Shown piece by piece: positions 8,330 through 16,401 of a stretch of DNA of 62,318 nt; positions within the stretch are counted from its first letter, which is position 1, and the number at the start of each line of letters is the position of its first letter. The stretch is from CAYLNK01 sp964384675 (GTDB lineage Bacteria; Acidobacteriota; Thermoanaerobaculia; UBA5066). A program made the translations under genes and the position numbers. A model generated the notes under the pieces. It did no database searches, was not told the DNA's origin, and was given only the letters and a program-made list of their open reading frames with translations. The DNA lies in assembly GCA_964384675.1 (NCBI GenBank), contig CAYLNK010000004.1, positions 1 to 62,318 on the forward strand, in the 5' to 3' direction.

Positions 8330-9261
8330 GGCTCCTCCGCCCCGCCCATCCGCGTCGTCGGACGGTCGAGCACCCACGCGGGCCAGATCTTCTCGTCGGC
8401 GGGACGGCGGTCGAGCGACGGGACGTAGACGTGTCCGCGCCCGCCGGCCTCGATCCGGAGGTAGGCGAGCGTGCGCGTCTCGCCCGGCGCGACGAGCGGC
8501 ACCTTCACGCGACGATGGATCTCCGACGCCGTGCCGCCGAATAGCACGACGTCGAGCGTCGCGACGGTGTGCGCCTTGTCGCCGCTCGGCCAGTAGTTCG
8601 TGTCGACGCGGTAGAACCCGAGCGGGGGCGAGGTGTGCGTGTAGAGGTACGGCCCGTAGCCGGGGCTGTCGAAGTCGCCCCCCTGCTCGTTCAGGTAGAA
8701 CGAGCCGCCCGAAGCGGACGACGTGTGCGCCCAGAAGACGTGCTCCGTCTTCTCGCGACCGGCCTCCGCCGGGTCGGGGGCGTCGGCCGGCGGCTCGTAG
8801 ACGTGGAGGTCGGTGTAGACGCCGTCGGTGTCGCTGGTGAGGACGAGGAACACGGGCACCGGCGGGACCTGCGCGAAGAGCGTCCGGACCGAGCGTCCGG
8901 TGCCGCCGCGGTTGCTCCCCTCCACCACGATCGCGTTCTTCCCCGCGGTCACCGGGAACTTCCGCTGGAACGCGCCGCCGGTCGTCTTCAGGAGGTAGCG
9001 CGCCCCGTTGATGCTCACCGTGATCGGGTTCACGGTGGCGTCGTTCACGCGGCCCGCGACCGTGACCATCCGGTCGACCGTCCAGCCGCCGGCCGGCTCG
9101 GTGAGCGTCACCTCCGGGGCGGTGGTGCCGCTCCCGAGCGGCTTGCCGGAGTCGCGGGGAGGAGGCGGATCGGCGGCGACCGGCTGGGCGCCCGCACCTC
9201 CGTTCACGGAGAGGGCGGTGGCGAGGGCCAGGAGCGTCGGGTGGAGTCCGGTGAAGCGCAT
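8326..9261 (-). CDS. DUF2135 (YfaP-type) secreted protein, first gene of the macroglobulin operon
   Basis: 311 residues with a signal peptide (MRFTGLHPTLLALATALSVN, then GGAGA). Residues about 55-120 form an Ig-like or beta-sandwich domain (VTLTEPAGGWTVDRMVTVAG). The second half carries the DUF2135 hallmarks of an aspartate-rich strand (TSDTDGVYTDLHVYEP), an aromatic HxF/W region and a GPYLYTHTSPPLGFYRV segment. This domain is typical of YfaP-like proteins and is thought to bind ligands or proteins; no enzyme activity is predicted. It is the promoter-proximal gene of the five-gene cluster, and the dyads at 9330-9362 lie 69-101 bases upstream of its start. Confidence 0.83.
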   Translation of the reverse strand: MRFTGLHPTLLALATALSVNGGAGAQPVAADPPPPRDSGKPLGSGTTAPEVTLTEPAGGWTVDRMVTVAGRVNDATVNPITVSINGARYLLKTTGGAFQRKFPVTAGKNAIVVEGSNRGGTGRSVRTLFAQVPPVPVFLVLTSDTDGVYTDLHVYEPPADAPDPAEAGREKTEHVFWAHTSSASGGSFYLNEQGGDFDSPGYGPYLYTHTSPPLGFYRVDTNYWPSGDKAHTVATLDVVLFGGTASEIHRRVKVPLVAPGETRTLAYLRIEAGGRGHVYVPSLDRRPADEKIWPAWVLDRPTTRMGGAEEP

Positions 9262-9303
9262 GTCGTCTCCGTCGTCAGCGGGTCTTCAAGGAGCGTGCCG
9301 TTC

Positions 9304-9325
9304 CCGGCCCTCTTCGGGGGGCCGG
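9304..9325. other. GC-rich hairpin in the divergent promoter region
   Basis: CCGGCCC at 9304-9310 pairs perfectly with GGGCCGG at 9319-9325 across an 8-base loop. It lies 43 bases upstream of the DUF2135 start, so it would be in the leader of the macroglobulin operon if transcription starts near the two dyads further upstream. Such stems are not rare in GC-rich DNA. Confidence 0.3.
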
Positions 9326-9329
9326 ACGT

Positions 9330-9362
9330 CTCCGTCACGGAGGAACCCGCTCCGAAACGGAG
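9330..9362. promoter_or_regulatory. Two matching 13-bp dyads, possible operator of the macroglobulin operon
   Basis: CTCCGTCACGGAG (9330-9342) and CTCCGAAACGGAG (9350-9362) share identical CTCCG/CGGAG arms and a 3-base spacer, and start exactly 20 bp apart. Two dimer sites on one face of the helix would fit cooperative binding by a dimeric regulator. They lie between the divergent DUF2135-like gene (start 9261) and the membrane-protein gene (start 9449), closer to the A2M operon. No regulator gene is adjacent, and no clear -35/-10 pair is visible. Confidence 0.45.
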
Positions 9363-9448
9363 AATCGCGCCGCGGCGTCGAGGCGCGGCGTCGCGCGTTC
9401 CGTGAAGTCTGCTCCAGGCGAGGCGCCCGGCGATAATCGGCGCCGCTC

Positions 9449-10774
9449 ATGGGCTGGCTCCTCTCCCTCCTCGTCGGCGTCCTGACGGCCATCGGCGGAT
9501 GCCTCGGCGCCGGCTTCCTCGCGTCGGTCTGCGTGGACTGGTACCGGATCTCGAGCCGCGAGGGGGGCTCCGGCTATTTCATCCTCTTCATGGGCCTCTT
9601 CGGGGCGATGGCCGGCTTCGTGGTCGGCGTGGTCGGTGCGCGGATCGTGGCGGGCCGCGCCGACGCGACGTTCCTGAAGGCGCTGGGCGTCTCGCTCGGC
9701 TCGGCGGCGGCGGTCCTTCTCGTCATCGCGGGCTTCGCCTGGCTCGGCGCCGATTTCCCGCCGACCCTCGAGGGGAAGGAGCTGGTCGTCGACGTCGAGG
9801 TGCGGATGCCGGCAGGCTTCGAGCCGCCTGCGCCGGACGCGCAGACGGCGCCGGGGTACGTCACGATCACGGCCGACGGCGGCGGCCGCCGGCAGAGCCT
9901 CGGTCCGCTCCGCTGGAAGGAGGCCCGGCAGGAGGAGGGACGCTGGATCGTCCCGGCCACGCTGGACCTCTCGACCACCGATCCGGGCAAGTCGCTCGGC
10001 GTCGACGTCGGCAAGGGGGAGACGCAGTACGCCCGGCTCCCGCTCGCCGGGCGGCCGACGAAGGCGGAGATGGTCTGGAGCCCGTGGCTGACCGGCTTCA
10101 CGAGGGGCGACCTGGCACCGGTCCCGCCCGCGGAGTCGGTGAGCGCCCGCACGCGTGTCCAGTACTTCGTCCCGCCGCCGCCCCCGACGCCGGGGCCGAC
10201 GCGGGAAGAGCTCGAGGCGAAGGAGAAGGCCGCGCTCGAGGAGTCGTTCCGGGCCCTCGCGCCGGACGCGCCCGTCGAGCAGTGGCTGGTCTTCACCCGC
10301 TACGGAGCTCCGGAGCCGATCCGGCAGGCGGCGGCCGCGGCGATCGCCGCCCGTCCGGGCGCCGTGGCCGAGCTGTCGGCGCTCATCCGCGGCACGGACG
10401 TCCACGCCGCCGACGTCGCGATGCGGGCCGTGTCGATGATGAAGCCCCCGCCGGCCGGGCTCGCGCCCGCGGTGGCGGACGTGGCCCGCGAGATCGCCGA
10501 CACGATCCGCGCGGTGAACGCCACGCCGGCGGCCGCCGACCCGTCGTACGAGAAGGCAGCCGAGCTGTCCGTCCGCTTCACCGGGTGGAGCCTCGCGGCG
10601 TGGGCGCTGCACGGACGTGACGGCGTCGACTTCCTTCCCGACATGCGCGAGCTGCTGGCGCTCGCGAGCGTGCGCACCGACAGCTACGTGATGCAGCAGG
10701 ACGTGGCCCGGGTCTGTCGCTACTACGTCAAAGAGTGGGGCGGCGAGGCGGCCCCCGCCGCGCCCGGACGCTGA
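9449..10774 (+). CDS. Membrane protein of unknown function
   Basis: 441 residues. The first ~115 contain three hydrophobic helices (around 5-27, 42-66 and 80-103), followed by a soluble region of beta-rich sequence (about 110-245, with a Pro-rich linker near 245-255) and an Ala-rich helical C-terminal part (260-430) that could form HEAT-like repeats (for example APEPIRQAAAAAIAARPGAV). I do not recognise a family. The stop is 4 bases before the start of the diguanylate cyclase gene, so the two are probably co-transcribed and translationally coupled. This suggests, without showing, a role in the same signalling or envelope process. The start is ATG with no obvious strong ribosome-binding site. 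Confidence 0.75.
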   Translation: MGWLLSLLVGVLTAIGGCLGAGFLASVCVDWYRISSREGGSGYFILFMGLFGAMAGFVVGVVGARIVAGRADATFLKALGVSLGSAAAVLLVIAGFAWLGADFPPTLEGKELVVDVEVRMPAGFEPPAPDAQTAPGYVTITADGGGRRQSLGPLRWKEARQEEGRWIVPATLDLSTTDPGKSLGVDVGKGETQYARLPLAGRPTKAEMVWSPWLTGFTRGDLAPVPPAESVSARTRVQYFVPPPPPTPGPTREELEAKEKAALEESFRALAPDAPVEQWLVFTRYGAPEPIRQAAAAAIAARPGAVAELSALIRGTDVHAADVAMRAVSMMKPPPAGLAPAVADVAREIADTIRAVNATPAAADPSYEKAAELSVRFTGWSLAAWALHGRDGVDFLPDMRELLALASVRTDSYVMQQDVARVCRYYVKEWGGEAAPAAPGR

Positions 10775-10778
10775 CGTC

Positions 10779-13718
10779 ATGTCGGCGCGCGCCTGGACGG
10801 GCCTCTGGTGCCTCGGGCTCCTCCTCTTTCCGACGCGGGGCGGCGCGCTCGAGCCGGATCGCCGCCTGACGCAATACGACCTCCAGGCGTGGACGCACGC
10901 CGAAGGCCTGCCTCAGAGCTCGATCTTCGCCGTGCTGCCCGCGCGGGACGGCTACCTCTGGCTCGCCACGCAGCAATGTCTCGCCCGCTTCGACGGACAC
11001 CGCTTCGTCCGTTTCCGGCCCTCGAACGAGCCGGCGTTCCGGAGCGGCTTCATCACGCGGCTGGCGGAGGGCCCCGACGGCCTCTGGGTCGGCACGATCG
11101 ACGGAGTCGTGCGGCAGACCGGACGTGCCTTCCGGGGATTCGGCACGGCGGAGGGCCTCGCGAAGCCGTGGGTGCGGGCGTTGCTCGTCGACCGCAAGGG
11201 GCAGGTGTGGGTGGGCACCGACGGCGGGCTCCAGCGGCTGCAGGGAGGCCGCTTCGGTGCCCCGCTCGTCTCCGATCCGCCGGCCCGGGTGGTGGCGCTC
11301 GCCGAGGCCGAGGACGGCGCGATCTGGGCCGCCACGCCGGATCGGGTCTACCGTGTGGAGCCGGGAGGCGGACCGGCCGGGCTCGGGGTCGCCCTTCGCG
11401 TGCCCGACGGGGTCGCGGACCTGAAGCGCGATCCCCGCCCGGGAGGCGGGATCCTCGTCGTCGGCGGGTTCGGCGTGGGCCGGGTGAGAAGCCTCGCGAC
11501 CGGCTTCACGCCGATCCCGACGGGAGGCGCGGCGATCTCGTCCGTCTCCACCGTTCACGCCGACGGCTCGGGAGCGCTCTGGCTCGGCACGCAGCGCGAC
11601 GGCCTGATCCGCCTTCGCGGCGGGGAGCGCGAGGCGCTTTCCCGTGCCGGAGGGCTACCGGCGCAGACCGTGCTGGCGATCGCCGAGGATGCGGAGGGGA
11701 CGCTCTGGATCGGGCTCGACCGGGGCGGCCTCGTCCGCCTGAGCGCCGGCACCTTTCGCACCTTCGGCGCGCCCGAGGGGCTGCCCGCGGAGGCGGTCTT
11801 CTCGCTCCACGACGGTCCCTCCGGTGAGCTCTGGACGACGAGCGACCTCGGTCTCAGCCGGATCGAGCCGTCGGGGAGGGTCGAGACGTTCGGCGGCCCG
11901 ATCCCCTCGGGGACCGGCGCGTTCTCGTCGGCGCTCCACGTCGACGCGGGGGGCGACCTCGTGGTCGGCAGCTTCCGCGATGGCCTCTTCGCGGGTCGCC
12001 CGGGCTCGTTCCGGCGCCTCGTGGACGGTGCCGAGCTCCCGAGCGTGAGGTCGATCCTGCGCGATCCGGCCGGCGTCCTCTTCGTGGGCGGAGCCCGCGG
12101 GCTCTACCGGCTCGAGGCGGGACGACTGAAACGCGAGCCCTCCGTGTCGGGCGCCGTCTTCGCGCTCGAGCCCGACGGCCTGGGGGGACTGTTCGCCGCG
12201 ACGCAGGAGGGGCTCGTGGCCCTGCCGGCCGGCGGTGCCGCGCGGCGCGTTCCGGCGGAGGCCGCCGCGCAGGGGCGAATGGTGGTGAGCCTCCATCTCG
12301 ACGGGAGCGGGGCCCTCTGGGCTGGCCTCATCGGCGCCGGGCTCGGGCTCCAGGAAGGAGGGCGGCTCCGCGTTCTGCGCGAGAAGGACGGACTTCCGAG
12401 CGACAACGTCTACGGCGTCGTCGAGGACGGCCACGGGTTCCTCTACCTGAGCGGAGATCAGGGAGTGTTCCGGCTCGCGCGGGCCGAGGCGATGGCGTTC
12501 TTCCGCGGCGCGGCCCGGACCGTCCAGGGAGAGCTGTTCGCGCGCACCGACGGGCTCCGGAACCCGGAGTGCATGGGGGGCGTTCAGCCGGCGGCGTTCC
12601 GCGCGCGCGACGGTCGCCTCTGGTTCGCGACCCTCGCCGGCGCCGCCGTGATCGACCCCTCGAAGCGCGCGGCTCCACCCCGCTCGCCCCGCGTGGTCGT
12701 GGAGGAGGCGCGCGTCGACGGGCACCCGTACCCGCCCGACACCGCGGTGGTGGCTCCGCCCGGCGGCGGGCGGCTCGAGATCGCGTACGCGGGTCTGAGT
12801 CTCCTCGCCCCCGAACGGGTCCGGTACCGCCACCGGCTGCTGGGATTCGACCCCGAGTGGCGGGACGCGGGCGACCGGCGCGAGGCGTTCTACACGAACC
12901 TGCCGCCGGGCCGGTACCGCTTCGAGGTGGGCGCCCGGCTCGGAAACGGCGCGTGGAGCGGCGAGGCGGCGAGCCTCGAGCTCGTCCTCCGGCCGCGGCT
13001 CTACCAGACGCGCGGCTTCCTCGCGCTCGCGCTCGTCTCCGGCGGCCTCGCGGTGCTGGCCGCCCACAGCTGGCGGACGCTCGCCCTGCGGCGCCGGCAG
13101 TCGGAGCTGGAGCGTGTGGTCGAGGAGCGGACGCGAGAGCTGCGGGCCGCCAACGAACGCCTGGGAGAGGTGAACGTCCAGCTCGGGGAGGCGAACCGGT
13201 CGCTCGAGCGGCTCTCGCAGGTGGACGGTCTCACCGGGCTCGCGAACCGCCGCCGCTTCGACGAGCGGCTCGACGCCGAGTGGCGGCGCGCCCAGCGCTC
13301 GGGCGAGCCGCTGGCGCTGGCGCTCTTCGACGTCGACCACTTCAAGGCGTACAACGACGGCCTCGGCCACCCGGCCGGCGACGCGTGCCTGAGGAGCGTG
13401 GCCGGTGTCTTCCTCGAGGGGGTCAAGCGTCCCGCGGACCTGGCGGCGCGTTACGGCGGCGAGGAGTTCGTCGTGCTCCTTCCCGGTCTCGGGCCCGACG
13501 AGGCGGCGGTGTTCGTGGAGGCCCTCCGAGGGCGGGTGGAATCGCTGGCGCTCCCCCACGTGTCGTCATCCGTGGGGCCGCACGTCACGGTGAGCGCCGG
13601 CGTCGCGTCCACGCGGCCGAAGGAGGGGGGGACGCCGGACGCGCTCCTCGCCGCGGCCGACGCCGCGCTCTACGAGGCGAAGAGGAGGGGACGGAACCGG
13701 ACGGCTCGGGCCGTGTGA
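10779..13718 (+). CDS. Two-component-propeller (Reg_prop/Y_Y_Y) diguanylate cyclase
   Basis: 979 residues: signal peptide, then a seven-bladed-type propeller region (about 30-640) with repeated Reg_prop motifs such as DGLWVGT, GALWLGT and GTLWIGL. A Y_Y_Y domain follows (about 665-735; RYRHRLLGFDPEWRDAG, YTNLPPGRYRFEV), then one transmembrane helix (about 745-765), a coiled-coil linker and a GGDEF domain (about 815-977). The active site is GGEEF at 893-897, and RPAD five residues before it is a complete I-site for product inhibition. The family makes cyclic di-GMP in response to a periplasmic ligand sensed by the propeller; the ligand is unknown. There is no receiver or histidine kinase, so this is a one-protein sensor/output. 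It is preceded at 4 bases by a membrane-protein gene. Confidence 0.93.
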   Translation: MSARAWTGLWCLGLLLFPTRGGALEPDRRLTQYDLQAWTHAEGLPQSSIFAVLPARDGYLWLATQQCLARFDGHRFVRFRPSNEPAFRSGFITRLAEGPDGLWVGTIDGVVRQTGRAFRGFGTAEGLAKPWVRALLVDRKGQVWVGTDGGLQRLQGGRFGAPLVSDPPARVVALAEAEDGAIWAATPDRVYRVEPGGGPAGLGVALRVPDGVADLKRDPRPGGGILVVGGFGVGRVRSLATGFTPIPTGGAAISSVSTVHADGSGALWLGTQRDGLIRLRGGEREALSRAGGLPAQTVLAIAEDAEGTLWIGLDRGGLVRLSAGTFRTFGAPEGLPAEAVFSLHDGPSGELWTTSDLGLSRIEPSGRVETFGGPIPSGTGAFSSALHVDAGGDLVVGSFRDGLFAGRPGSFRRLVDGAELPSVRSILRDPAGVLFVGGARGLYRLEAGRLKREPSVSGAVFALEPDGLGGLFAATQEGLVALPAGGAARRVPAEAAAQGRMVVSLHLDGSGALWAGLIGAGLGLQEGGRLRVLREKDGLPSDNVYGVVEDGHGFLYLSGDQGVFRLARAEAMAFFRGAARTVQGELFARTDGLRNPECMGGVQPAAFRARDGRLWFATLAGAAVIDPSKRAAPPRSPRVVVEEARVDGHPYPPDTAVVAPPGGGRLEIAYAGLSLLAPERVRYRHRLLGFDPEWRDAGDRREAFYTNLPPGRYRFEVGARLGNGAWSGEAASLELVLRPRLYQTRGFLALALVSGGLAVLAAHSWRTLALRRRQSELERVVEERTRELRAANERLGEVNVQLGEANRSLERLSQVDGLTGLANRRRFDERLDAEWRRAQRSGEPLALALFDVDHFKAYNDGLGHPAGDACLRSVAGVFLEGVKRPADLAARYGGEEFVVLLPGLGPDEAAVFVEALRGRVESLALPHVSSSVGPHVTVSAGVASTRPKEGGTPDALLAAADAALYEAKRRGRNRTARAV

Positions 13719-13785
13719 GGCGGGGTTCCGGGTCCGGTCCTTGACCCGTCCGGGGAGCGGGCGAGATCATGCCGCTCACTCCCGG

Positions 13786-16365
13786 ATGAAGCAGTCCCGA
13801 CACCCGGTCCTGGCCGCCGCCATCCTCCTGGCGTCGATGCGGGGCGCGACGGCGCTCTACGCCGACGTCGCGGGACCGTTCACGTACCTCGGCCCGTCGG
13901 GCCTGGGCGGCCGCGTTCACTCGATCGTCTTCCATCCGTCGGATCCGAACGCCGGATGGTTCGCCGCGCTCGGCGGCGGCGTCTTCAAGACGACGAACGG
14001 CGGGGCATCCTGGTTCCCGGTCGGGGACGGAATGACGAACCTCTTCGTCACGACGCTCGTCGTCGACCCCGCCAACCCGTCGATCCTCTACGCGGGCACG
14101 GGGGAGGGGCACGGCGGGATCGACGAGATCCCGGGAGACGGCATCCACCGGTCGACGGACGGCGGCCTCACCTGGACCCACCTGGCCGCCACGGACACCG
14201 TCGATTTCCAGGCGACGAACGAGCTGGCGCTCAACCCGGCCCAGCCGACACACCTCTATGCGGCGACGCGGCGCGGGGTCTTCCGCTCGACGGACTCGGG
14301 GACGTCGTGGACCGGCCTCTACACCACGTCCGTCAACGACCCGGGGAAGCCGGACTGCCGAGACATCGCCGTCAAGCCGGGCTCGGCCGGCGCCGACGTC
14401 GTCCTCGCGAGCTGCCTGGCGGATCACGTCATCGTGCGCAACCCGGATGCGGCCGGCGCGGGCGCGTTCACCGTCGTCAAGACGGAGGCCCAGCTCGGGA
14501 AGGCCAACCTCGCGTTCGCGCCGTCGAGCTCGAACCTCGTCTACGCGCTCGCGTCCAAGCCCGGGACCCTCGGCAACCAGGTCCAGGTCGAGATGCTGGC
14601 GCTCTTCAAGTCGACCGACGCCGGAGCCACCTGGAGCGACGTGGTGAGGCAGGACGGCAACTACTCGCTGCTTCGAAACCTTCTCCTCTCCTCCAGCTAC
14701 ACGAGCGCGGGCTGTGCCGGCGCGCCCTACATCATCGGCGAGGGGAACCTCAAGAACGCGTTCGCGGTCGACCCCGTCGACCCGAATCGACTCTACGCGG
14801 GCGGCGAGGACTTCTACCGCTCCACGGACGGGGGCCTCACCTGGGGCCTGGCCGCGTCGGGAGTGTTCGGGAGCATGCGGAGCGGGCACTTCGCCATCGC
14901 GTTCCCGGCGGGCTACGACGGGATCGGCTCCCAGACGATGTGGGTCGCGAACGACACCGGCCTCTACAAGACGACCAATGCCGTCTCGGGCACGCTCTCC
15001 ACCAACCCGTGCGCCTTCCCGACCGGCACGATCACCTTCTCGCGGCAGAACGTGGGGCACGCGGCGGCCCAGCTCCTGGACGGGGCGGTGGCGCCCGGAG
15101 GCGCCACCTACTACGGCGGGAGCGTGGGCTTCGACGTGGTGAAGGGAACGGAGGCCGGCGGGCCGACCGGCTGGACGTCTCTGGACACGAGCCTGGGAAA
15201 CCCACGGAGCTGCGTACTGGTGGACCCGTCGAGCACGAGCGTCCTCTACCGCGGCGGATTCAACCAGGGGCTCGGCAAGTCGACGAACGGCGGGACCTCC
15301 TGGGCCGCTGCCGACTCGGGTCAGACGGGCCTCGGCGCCTACCGGTCCAACACGGTCTTTCATCCGACCGATTCGTCGAAGCTCATGACCGGGCGGGAGC
15401 AGATGTTCCGGACGACCAACGGCGGCGCGAGCTGGACCGCCGCCAGCACGGCGCTCGGCTCGAACCGGACGATGCTCCGCATCGCGATCGCCCCCTCGAA
15501 CCCCGACCGCGTGGCGGCCACCGCGTTCCTGAACACGGCACCCGCGCCGCTGCTCCGCCTCTTCACGACGACCACCGGAACGACCTCCGGCCCCGCCACC
15601 GTCTGGACGGAGCGCACACCCGGCGGAGAGTCCCGGTACGGACACGCGCTGGCCTTCGACCCCGCGAACCCCGACATCCTCTGGATTCACCGGACGACGG
15701 GAGGGCGCGTCTCGAAGAGCACCGACTTCGGGGCGACGTGGACGGCCCGGGCGAACGGCCTGCCGGACGAGGACGTCACGGCGATCCTGGTCGATCCCGT
15801 GGTCCCGGGCCGGCTCTTCGCCGGCACGAACGAGGGGCTCTACGCGACGACCGACGGCGGCGGCTCCTGGGCGCGGGAGACGGGGATCCCGCGCGCGTCG
15901 ATCTCGCGTCTCGTGCTGGATGGCCGGAAGCTCTACGCCTTCACGCTCGGGCGCGGCGCCTGGCGGGCGGCTCTCGACGTGGTGGGCTCGCGCTTCAACA
16001 CGGTGACGCCGTGCCGCGTCCTCGACACCCGCAACGCGAACGGTCCGTTCGGGGGGCCCGCCCTCGCGCCGATGGAGACGCGGTCGATCCCGGTCTCGTC
16101 GTCCGCCTGCGGGATCCCGTCGAACGCCACCTCGATCGCCGTCAACATGACGGTGGTGAGCCCGACCGCGGCCGGTTACCTGACCGTCTTCGCCGGAGAC
16201 GGCGCGATGCCGGCGACCTCGAGCCTCAACTTCACCCCCGGGGCGACCCGGGCCAACAACGCCGTGACGCCGTTCGCGTCGAACGGGTCGGGCACGGTGA
16301 GGGTCTTCAACGGATCGACCGGGACGTCGCACGTCATCCTGGACGTCTCCGGCTACTTCCAGTAG
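13786..16365 (+). CDS. Secreted BNR/sortilin-type beta-propeller protein with C-terminal RVLDTR domain
   Basis: 859 residues. ATG 13786 begins a signal peptide (MKQSRHPVLAAAILLASMRG); a TTG further upstream is in frame but adds a non-signal-like stretch. The body (about 30-735) is built of repeats with the pattern S-T-D/N-G-G-x-S/T-W, e.g. KTTNGGASWFP, RSTDGGLTWTH and KSTNGGTSWAA, typical of BNR/VPS10-like propellers of glycosidase or adhesin type. No catalytic sialidase Arg triad was identified. The last ~125 residues start FNTVTPCRVLDTR and end in VILDVSGYF, a domain often at the C-terminus of surface or secreted proteins in Acidobacteriota and Actinobacteria. It is probably exported and surface-associated; its ligand is unknown. 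Confidence 0.85.
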   Translation: MKQSRHPVLAAAILLASMRGATALYADVAGPFTYLGPSGLGGRVHSIVFHPSDPNAGWFAALGGGVFKTTNGGASWFPVGDGMTNLFVTTLVVDPANPSILYAGTGEGHGGIDEIPGDGIHRSTDGGLTWTHLAATDTVDFQATNELALNPAQPTHLYAATRRGVFRSTDSGTSWTGLYTTSVNDPGKPDCRDIAVKPGSAGADVVLASCLADHVIVRNPDAAGAGAFTVVKTEAQLGKANLAFAPSSSNLVYALASKPGTLGNQVQVEMLALFKSTDAGATWSDVVRQDGNYSLLRNLLLSSSYTSAGCAGAPYIIGEGNLKNAFAVDPVDPNRLYAGGEDFYRSTDGGLTWGLAASGVFGSMRSGHFAIAFPAGYDGIGSQTMWVANDTGLYKTTNAVSGTLSTNPCAFPTGTITFSRQNVGHAAAQLLDGAVAPGGATYYGGSVGFDVVKGTEAGGPTGWTSLDTSLGNPRSCVLVDPSSTSVLYRGGFNQGLGKSTNGGTSWAAADSGQTGLGAYRSNTVFHPTDSSKLMTGREQMFRTTNGGASWTAASTALGSNRTMLRIAIAPSNPDRVAATAFLNTAPAPLLRLFTTTTGTTSGPATVWTERTPGGESRYGHALAFDPANPDILWIHRTTGGRVSKSTDFGATWTARANGLPDEDVTAILVDPVVPGRLFAGTNEGLYATTDGGGSWARETGIPRASISRLVLDGRKLYAFTLGRGAWRAALDVVGSRFNTVTPCRVLDTRNANGPFGGPALAPMETRSIPVSSSACGIPSNATSIAVNMTVVSPTAAGYLTVFAGDGAMPATSSLNFTPGATRANNAVTPFASNGSGTVRVFNGSTGTSHVILDVSGYFQ

Positions 16366-16401
16366 GCGCCTGTCGGCTCGCTCGCGGCGGATAATCGCCT
16401 C

